Assembly: GCF_020532605.1 (NCBI RefSeq)
Contig: NZ_JAJATW010000008.1
Coordinates: forward strand, 62,001 to 126,000
Length of the DNA: 64,000 bases
Direction of reading: 5' to 3'
DNA from: Marinomonas algarum
Lineage (GTDB): Bacteria; Pseudomonadota; Gammaproteobacteria; Pseudomonadales; Marinomonadaceae
A program made the position numbers and the translations under genes. The notes under the pieces were generated by a model. That model made no database searches. It was not told the origin of the DNA and was given only the letters and a program-made list of their open reading frames with translations. Positions 55,529 through 61,481 of the stretch are shown here, piece by piece (position 1 is the stretch's first letter; each line of letters starts with the position of its first letter).

Positions 55529-57553
55529 GTGTCACAAGAATTTCAAGTCGTTTCCCCTTACTCTCCGGCCGGTGATCAGCCAAAAGCCATTGAAAAATTA
55601 GTGCGTGGTGTTGAAGCAGGGTTGGCCCATCAAACCTTATTAGGCGTGACAGGGTCGGGTAAGACCTACACAGTAGCAAACGTCGTGTCTCAAGTTCGGC
55701 GCCCAACCATTGTTATGGCGCATAATAAGACCTTGGCCGCTCAGCTGTATGGTGAATTTAAAGAATTCTTTCCACATAACGCGGTTGAGTACTTTGTTTC
55801 CTATTATGATTATTATCAGCCCGAAGCCTATGTTGCTGCTTCAGATACCTTTATTGAGAAAGATGCTTCTGTTAATGAGCATATAGAGCAAATGCGTTTG
55901 TCTGCCACCAAGGCGCTTTTAGAGCGTGATGACGTTATTATCGTTGCAACCGTTTCTGCTATTTATGGTTTGGGCGATCCCCAATCCTATTTAAAGATGA
56001 TGCTGCACCTTGATCGAGGTGAGCGTATTGATCAACGTGATATATTACGACGTTTGGCAGAGTTGCAGTACAGCCGCAATGACTTGGTATTGGAGCGGGG
56101 TAACTTTCGTGTGCGTGGCGACGTTATTGAAGTGTTTCCTGCAGATTCTGAAGATACAGCGATTCGCATAGAGCTTTTTGATGATGAAGTCGAAAGTCTT
56201 TCTATGATTGAGCCGCTTACCAACAAGACGATTCGGAAAGTACCTCGTATTACGGTTTATCCTAAAACCCATTATGTGACGCCAAGAGAAACGGTAGAGT
56301 CGGCAATTGAAAGAATTAAAGTCGAGTTAGATCAACGTCTTGAACAGCTTAAGTCGATGAATAAACTGGTTGAAATGCAGCGCCTTGAGCAACGTACACG
56401 TTACGATCTAGAGATGATGCAAGAACTGGGTTACTGCTCTGGAATCGAAAACTATTCCCGTTATCTGTCTGGTCGTGAAGAAGGAGCGCCACCTCCAACA
56501 CTATTTGACTACCTACCTGACAATGCACTATTGGTTATTGATGAATCTCATGTGACAGTTTCACAGATTGGTGCCATGTACAAAGGTGACCGTTCACGAA
56601 AAGAGAATTTAGTAGAATATGGTTTTCGTTTGCCTTCTGCCCTAGACAATCGTCCCATGCGTTTTGAAGAGTGGGAGCAAATAAAGCCACAAACAATTTT
56701 CGTTTCTGCTACACCTGGAAAATACGAAGAGGAACACCAAGATTGGGTTGTTGAGCAGATTGTGCGGCCAACCGGTCTAATTGATCCTATCTTGGAAGTG
56801 CGACCAATTTTAACGCAAGTAGATGATTTGTTGTCAGAGATCAATTTACGTTTGCCTTTAGGGGAGCGTATCTTGGTGACGACTTTAACAAAACGCATGG
56901 CAGAAGATCTTAGCGATTATTTGAATGAGCACGGTATTCGTGTTCGTTATTTGCACTCAGACATAGACACTGTAGAGCGTGTAGAAATTATCCGTGACTT
57001 GCGTCTTGGAGAATTCGATGTGTTAGTCGGTATTAACTTATTACGAGAAGGTCTTGATATACCTGAAGTCAGTTTGGTTGCTATTTTAGATGCTGACAAA
57101 GAAGGTTTCTTGCGTTCAGAAAAATCTCTTATTCAAACGATTGGTCGTGCGGCTCGAAACGTGAAGGGTAAAGCCATTTTATACGCTGATCGCATTACCG
57201 GTTCTATGGAGCGAGCCATCAATGAGACTGAGCGACGCCGAGAGAAGCAACAAGCGTACAATGAAGAGCATGGTATCACTCCGACGGGAATTACTAAGTC
57301 GGTTGAAGACATCATGGAAGGGGCGTATAACCCTGGTGCTGGAAAGCGTGGTAGTAAAACCAAAAAAGTGGCGGAAACAGCGAAAGACTATCAAGTGGAA
57401 AGCATGGAAGATGTTGCTCAAGTTCGTAAGGCAATGATTCAGCTACAAAAAGAGATGATGCAAGCTTCAGAAGAACTTAAGTTTGAGTTAGCGGCAGGTT
57501 ACCGCGACCAGATTCGTCAATTGCAGAAAAAGCTAAAAGATGTCGGTGAGTGA
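55529..57553 (+). CDS. uvrB: Excinuclease ABC subunit B
   Basis: UvrB verifies DNA damage and recruits UvrC in nucleotide excision repair. The start is GTG 55529 with AGGA upstream. The 674 residues have Walker [11 protein letters not shown] (39-48), the beta-hairpin region [11 protein letters not shown], motif VIDESHV, ATPGKYE, the QTIGRAARN motif and a C-terminal UVR domain ([25 protein letters not shown]). The divergent region upstream shows only half of a LexA box. Confidence 0.98.
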   Translation: MSQEFQVVSPYSPAGDQPKAIEKLVRGVEAGLAHQTLLGVTGSGKTYTVANVVSQVRRPTIVMAHNKTLAAQLYGEFKEFFPHNAVEYFVSYYDYYQPEAYVAASDTFIEKDASVNEHIEQMRLSATKALLERDDVIIVATVSAIYGLGDPQSYLKMMLHLDRGERIDQRDILRRLAELQYSRNDLVLERGNFRVRGDVIEVFPADSEDTAIRIELFDDEVESLSMIEPLTNKTIRKVPRITVYPKTHYVTPRETVESAIERIKVELDQRLEQLKSMNKLVEMQRLEQRTRYDLEMMQELGYCSGIENYSRYLSGREEGAPPPTLFDYLPDNALLVIDESHVTVSQIGAMYKGDRSRKENLVEYGFRLPSALDNRPMRFEEWEQIKPQTIFVSATPGKYEEEHQDWVVEQIVRPTGLIDPILEVRPILTQVDDLLSEINLRLPLGERILVTTLTKRMAEDLSDYLNEHGIRVRYLHSDIDTVERVEIIRDLRLGEFDVLVGINLLREGLDIPEVSLVAILDADKEGFLRSEKSLIQTIGRAARNVKGKAILYADRITGSMERAINETERRREKQQAYNEEHGITPTGITKSVEDIMEGAYNPGAGKRGSKTKKVAETAKDYQVESMEDVAQVRKAMIQLQKEMMQASEELKFELAAGYRDQIRQLQKKLKDVGE

Positions 57554-57595
57554 TAAAAAGCACATTTCTGATCAAACAATAAAGGAACAAAAAAA

Positions 57596-57784
57596 GTGGC
57601 GATTACTTTGAGGAATTACAACATAGTGCGGGTTATAGACAACGGTGTGATTGTTAATTGTACTGTGATGGAGATGTGTTATGAGTTTGCGCTGGTTAAG
57701 TTTAAGGGTAAAAAATACAAAGTACCTTATGATTTAATCGACGAAGTGATTGGTCATGAACTGCTGGTTCCGGTGGACGAGTAA
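57596..57784 (+). CDS. Small unknown protein, 62 residues
   Basis: A GTG start with AAAGGA about 8 nt upstream opens a 62-codon frame 42 nt after uvrB. The product alternates short beta-type stretches (TLRNYNIVRVIDNGVIVNCTV, FALVKFKGKKYKVPYD) and ends HELLVPVDE, which would suit a small SH3-like or OB-like barrel. No membrane or signal segment is visible. I do not recognise the family. The ribosome binding site and the absence of any other use of this stretch support it as a gene. Confidence 0.6.
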   Translation: MAITLRNYNIVRVIDNGVIVNCTVMEMCYEFALVKFKGKKYKVPYDLIDEVIGHELLVPVDE

Positions 57785-57832
57785 ATTACCTTTAAAAACA
57801 ACAAAATTAACAGCGAAAATCCTAGATAAGAC

Positions 57833-57860
57833 TTGTCAAAACAAAGTCTCTGGGTATAAT
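57833..57860 (+). promoter_or_regulatory. Promoter of tRNA-Val(GAC)
   Basis: TTGTCA (57833-57838) and a perfect TATAAT (57855-57860) are separated by 16 nt, and the tRNA begins 14 nt after the -10 box. Confidence 0.82.
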
Positions 57861-57874
57861 AAGTCTCACTTTTT

Positions 57875-57951
57875 AGGACTATAGCTCAGTTGGTTAGAGC
57901 GCATCCTTGACATGGATGAGGTCGGCAGTTCGAATCTGCCTAGCCCTACCA
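57875..57951 (+). tRNA. tRNA-Val(GAC) with one acceptor-stem mismatch
   Basis: The 77 nt fold as acceptor AGGACTA with TAGCCCT, D arm GCTC/GAGC, anticodon arm CATCC-TTGACAT-GGATG, T arm GGCAG-TTCGAAT-CTGCC, and an encoded ACCA. Anticodon GAC gives valine. Pair 4:69 is A-C, a mismatch; all other acceptor pairs form. A strong promoter and terminator flank it, so it is transcribed as a single-gene unit. Confidence 0.93.
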
Positions 57952-57960
57952 AATTATAAA

Positions 57961-58002
57961 GCCTCGACAGTTAATGTTAATTCATGACGTCGGGGCTTTT
58001 TT
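57961..58002 (+). terminator. Terminator of the tRNA-Val transcript
   Basis: GCCTCGAC (57961-57968) pairs with GTCGGGGC (57989-57996), one G-U pair included, followed by T6. It starts 9 nt after the tRNA 3' end. Confidence 0.82.
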
Positions 58003-58056
58003 ATGTCTGTAAGCAGTGGGTTATCGAATACATGTATTCGATTCACGTATTGAACA

Positions 58057-58097
58057 GAATCAAAAAAGCCGAACATCGAGTTCGGCTTTTTTGATTC
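58057..58097. terminator. 18-bp perfect inverted repeat, bidirectional terminator after sdhD
   Basis: The arms at 58057-58074 and 58080-58097 are exact reverse complements, with core AAAAAAGCCGAAC and loop ATCGA. Transcripts from sdhCD meet T6 just after the GC-rich stem, 10 nt past the sdhD stop. This shows that sdhCD ends here and does not continue into sdhA or sdhB. Confidence 0.92.
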
Positions 58098-58106
58098 GTT
58101 TCTATT

Positions 58107-58448
58107 TTATAAGCCCCATAGAATGGACATGCCTAGAATAGAGTAGGCTAGGCTGCCTAGGACAATAACGATTGTGTAGATTATGTTGATTAATCTCGGT
58201 TTAATGTAGTCTGTTCCTATCTGCCAACCCGCTAGAATGGAGTTAATGCAAACCATAACCAGTGTGATACTTGAGTATACTTTGAACCAAACCGGTGAGA
58301 ACACCTCTTTCCACTCACTGTAACTTGCTGTATCGAGTGTCAAGATGAGGCTAATGAATATTACACCCCATAGACATATCGCAATATTGGATATGCGTTG
58401 GTAGACCCACTCTGTAGTACCACTTCTTAATGCTTTTGATGAGATCAT
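58107..58448 (-). CDS. sdhD: Succinate dehydrogenase membrane anchor SdhD, haem-ligand His replaced
   Basis: This 113-residue protein has three membrane helices. The start ATG 58448 overlaps the sdhC stop (ATGA) and gives MISSKALRSGTTEWVYQR, like enteric SdhD. The quinone-site pair Asp80-Tyr81 (TDYIKP) matches E. coli Asp82-Tyr83. The residue equivalent to E. coli His71, the axial haem b ligand, is Asn69 (VCINSILAGWQ). The alignment keeps a constant offset of two, so the substitution looks real. sdhA and sdhB do not follow; a terminator does. It could anchor an alternative complex or be a decaying paralogue. Confidence 0.88.
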   Translation of the reverse strand: MISSKALRSGTTEWVYQRISNIAICLWGVIFISLILTLDTASYSEWKEVFSPVWFKVYSSITLVMVCINSILAGWQIGTDYIKPRLINIIYTIVIVLGSLAYSILGMSILWGL

Positions 58449-58825
58449 GCCCACACCCATACTCCTGATAAAACGCAGAAACAACCTGAGATAACTAACA
58501 CCGCAATAGAGATTGACTTACCAGAATCCAACTCTTCACAGTGACCAAAATCCTGAATGATGTGCTTAATGGTTGCACAAAAATAGTAACCAAAAGCAGT
58601 CATTAGTCCCCAAACCACGAACTTACCTAGTGGATTTTGATCAAAAAAACCTAGCATGTCGCCAAAGCCATTTTCAGAGGCTAGGGAAAGGTATAAAACA
58701 GGCAAAAATATTGCCATACTTACCCATAGTATTACTGAAGATACACGATGGACAATCGACACTATGGCAGTGATAGGCAGCCTTATTGTCTTCAAATCTA
58801 AGTTAACTGGTCGAGCTTTACTCAT
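58445..58825 (-). CDS. sdhC: Succinate dehydrogenase cytochrome b556 subunit SdhC
   Basis: This 126-residue protein starts MSKARPVNLDLKTIRLPITAIVSIVHRVSS, with GGAGAGG just upstream; an ATG 60 nt earlier is less likely. Three membrane helices are visible. The quinone-site Ser23 and Arg27 are kept, and His88 (TIKHIIQDFGH) matches the E. coli haem ligand His84. The last bases overlap sdhD. In most relatives sdhC starts an sdhCDAB operon; here only sdhCD is present. Confidence 0.9.
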   Translation of the reverse strand: MSKARPVNLDLKTIRLPITAIVSIVHRVSSVILWVSMAIFLPVLYLSLASENGFGDMLGFFDQNPLGKFVVWGLMTAFGYYFCATIKHIIQDFGHCEELDSGKSISIAVLVISGCFCVLSGVWVWA

Positions 58826-59226
58826 ACACCTCTCCAAACATGAAAATAAAAATGACATATTAGTACAAACGATATTCGTTTGCATTATATATGTTAAGGG
58901 CTATTCTTTCTCTAAAAGGGACGTTATTTCAGTTAATACTGAACATTCAGCCAGTTTCTTCATACACACTAAAAGGTTTTCACTTTATCTAGTGTTTTGA
59001 AGAGCCTAAGTAACTCGAATATCCCTATTACTTGCAAAAAACAACCATCAGACTTGTTACGTCGCTCTTGGAATTGAGGATTGCTTTTAGTCATTGTTAA
59101 AAAAAGAAATTACTTGCGCGTAGTATATCATCGTTTACCTATAAAAGAATCTGTCTGAAAAGTCGACATGCATGATTTTTTTATAATAATGATTACTATT
59201 TTCGGTAAGAATAATCGAAGAAGCCG
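58826..59226. other. Gap upstream of sdhC: promoter-like elements, no gene
   Basis: This AT-rich gap of 401 nt separates the sdhC start from the stop of the GGDEF-EAL gene, both on the minus strand. It contains a TATAAT with an adjacent palindrome near sdhC (described separately). A sequence at 59185-59203 agrees at 14 of 19 positions with the Fur consensus as I recall it. No reading frame or stable terminator stands out, so where GGDEF-EAL transcription ends is not visible. Confidence 0.5.
58866..58889 (-). promoter_or_regulatory. Candidate sdhC -10 box with overlapping operator palindrome
   Basis: On the minus strand TATAAT occupies 58889-58884. Directly downstream, CAAACGA (58866-58872) and TCGTTTG (58876-58882) form a perfect inverted repeat around TAT, where transcription would begin. 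The -35 region is poor (GAGAAA at 17 nt). This suggests an activator-dependent promoter with a repressor site, but the regulator is unknown. Confidence 0.4.
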
Positions 59227-61452
59227 TTACGTAGAGGTGCCAACCAAGTGTTCTCTCTTGTTCAGTTTATGCTCAAAATGTTCGATGCTTAAGGGCCTAG
59301 AGAAATAGTACCCCTGAAATATGCTTACGCCATGTTGGCTTAAAAAGCTGAGTTCCTCTTTATTTTCTACACCTTCAGCAACGATGTTTAGATTGAAGCT
59401 CTGTGCTAAACCAATGATAGATCTTGTAATGATGGCAGTGTTTTTATTAGAAGTAATATCAGAAACAAAACTTTTATCAATTTTAATTTCATCAATAGGG
59501 AACTGATGAAGGTAGTTTAAAGAAGAGTACCCTGTACCAAAATCGTCTAGTGATATGGATATTCCAAGACTTTTTAGGTAGTTTAATTTCTCGATTGTAC
59601 CTTTAATGTCTTCTATTAAAATAGATTCCGTTACTTCTAATGTCAGTTTTTTCGTATTGATACCATGACTATTAATAGTGTGCATAATTTTATCTATGAA
59701 ATCTTTTTGCCAGATTTGTCTTGCACTTAAATTGACTGCAATGGTTAATTCAGAAAAGGCAGCATGAGACTGCCACTTTTGAAGCATTTCACACGCTTTT
59801 TCCAGCACAGTCTGACCTATTTCAATGATCAAATTATTTTCTTCTGCCTGCTCAAGGAAATCAGCAGGTGAAAGAAGGCCTCTGGTAGGATGGTGCCAAC
59901 GAACTAATGCTTCAGCGCCAAGTGTTGTTCCATTTCTATCAACTTTAGGTTGTAAGTAAATACAGAAATTACCCTCTTTAAGAGAGGACTTAATCTCTAA
60001 GGCTAATGTGTTCGATTGAGTGAGTTCTTCGTGCCTTGATAAGCTAAATATTTTGGGCTCATAATTACCTTCAGACTTAGATTTGTACATAGCAATATCT
60101 GCTAATTGAAGTATGTACCCTGGCGTTACTTCTTGTGAATTGAAAACAATACCCCCAATGCTGATAGAGACGTCATAATCAATTGTTTCCTTATTTAAAT
60201 CATTTGTGAGTAAAAAAGGCGTGCTGGTTTTTTCTATAATGTTCTTTGAATAATCTAATGCAACTGAAAGCGCTTCTTTTTCTTTCTGCTCTACTCTAGG
60301 GTAAATGATGATAAACTCATCACCACCAAGGCGAGAAAATATATGTTGTTTAGGGATACAGTCTAAAATGCGATCTGAAAAAAGTTTTAATAGTTTGTCT
60401 CCGATATGATGCCCATAGCTATCGTTTAACATTTTAAACTTATTTAAGTCTATGAAGAGAACCGCATGGTAATAGTGTTCATTTTTACGGGAGGAGATAA
60501 CATCTTCGAGCATAGTCTCTAACTGGGTTCTGTTTGCAAGCCCTGTGAGAGGGTCGGAGTAGGCAAGGCGTTCAACTTCAAGTTGGTTCCTTTTTTCAGT
60601 AGTGATGTCAAGGATAATACCCACAATGTACATTGGCTTACCATCTTGATCGTATTCAGCAATTCTTCCCCTATCCCAAACCCATGTTATCTCACCACTT
60701 GCTTTTTTTACGCGAAACTTAACATTGTAAATTTTTCCATGCTCGAGCATATCATTTATTGCTGATGTAACGATAGCGATGTCGTCTTCGAAGATACAAG
60801 AAATAAACTCTGAAAAAGTGTTCTCAGATGTGGTGACGCCCGTGATGATACTCCATTGCTTATTATGAAAGACTTCATTTGTTACCTTGTTCCATTCCCA
60901 TAGACCTTCCTCTGATATTTCAAATATTTTTTCTAGGTGAGAAGTGTTTTTTAAAAAGCTAATGTCTTTTATTTCTCTGTTAAATTCAAATATTTTTAAT
61001 TTTTCATCCATTCCTTTGAAAGGGACTTTTAAAGAAAGTTCTTTAGCCTTGTGATATCGGTTGTATTTTATTTTATATTTTTTACCTTCTTCGTGGTCAT
61101 CCATAATTTTTTTGTTCTGAGCGATACTGTTTGTAGTGTTGTTACTTTCGGCGGTCAGGTTGGCCTTTGCGATGTCATTAGAGTAAATGATGTCACCATC
61201 GTAGTTTTTAACAACAACAGCACCATTGATAGAGTTCAGGATACCTTGTAGTACATTAATATAACGCTCAAAACTCTTTTTCAGAACCAAGGCTGTGATT
61301 GAAAAAGAGAAAAAAGTAGACAGGAAAAGGCTGTATCCTAGGCTTATGTCTGTTATGAAAGACAATAAAATAAAGCAAGCGGATAACGTGACAGTTAAAA
61401 AAAGCGCTTTTTTTAACTCAGCGTTGAGTTGGTATCCAGTGATACTCTTCAT
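59227..61452 (-). CDS. Membrane-bound PAS-GGDEF-EAL protein (c-di-GMP turnover)
   Basis: The 741 residues from ATG 61452 have two membrane helices (about 15-60), a short PAS-like stretch (65-100) and a clear PAS fold (about 176-290, with the LWEWNKVTNEV and GEITWVWDRGRI elements). A GGDEF domain with intact RLGGDEF (GGDEF 376-380) follows, then an EAL domain with EALVRW (514-519), NLSARQ, EVTES, DDFGTGYSSL, KIDKSF and AEGVE. Both active sites look complete; the RxxD inhibitory site before GGDEF is absent. It starts 29 nt after the RND gene stop, so it is probably cotranscribed. Confidence 0.92.
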   Translation of the reverse strand: MKSITGYQLNAELKKALFLTVTLSACFILLSFITDISLGYSLFLSTFFSFSITALVLKKSFERYINVLQGILNSINGAVVVKNYDGDIIYSNDIAKANLTAESNNTTNSIAQNKKIMDDHEEGKKYKIKYNRYHKAKELSLKVPFKGMDEKLKIFEFNREIKDISFLKNTSHLEKIFEISEEGLWEWNKVTNEVFHNKQWSIITGVTTSENTFSEFISCIFEDDIAIVTSAINDMLEHGKIYNVKFRVKKASGEITWVWDRGRIAEYDQDGKPMYIVGIILDITTEKRNQLEVERLAYSDPLTGLANRTQLETMLEDVISSRKNEHYYHAVLFIDLNKFKMLNDSYGHHIGDKLLKLFSDRILDCIPKQHIFSRLGGDEFIIIYPRVEQKEKEALSVALDYSKNIIEKTSTPFLLTNDLNKETIDYDVSISIGGIVFNSQEVTPGYILQLADIAMYKSKSEGNYEPKIFSLSRHEELTQSNTLALEIKSSLKEGNFCIYLQPKVDRNGTTLGAEALVRWHHPTRGLLSPADFLEQAEENNLIIEIGQTVLEKACEMLQKWQSHAAFSELTIAVNLSARQIWQKDFIDKIMHTINSHGINTKKLTLEVTESILIEDIKGTIEKLNYLKSLGISISLDDFGTGYSSLNYLHQFPIDEIKIDKSFVSDITSNKNTAIITRSIIGLAQSFNLNIVAEGVENKEELSFLSQHGVSIFQGYYFSRPLSIEHFEHKLNKREHLVGTST

Positions 61453-61481
61453 ACTTATTTCTCTGTAAAATTCTGTGTGTT

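Noticed and set aside
59185..59203. Fur-box-like sequence upstream of sdhCD
   Set aside because: About 14 of 19 positions agree, but the stretch is very AT-rich and lies some 360 nt from the sdhC start, so chance is likely.
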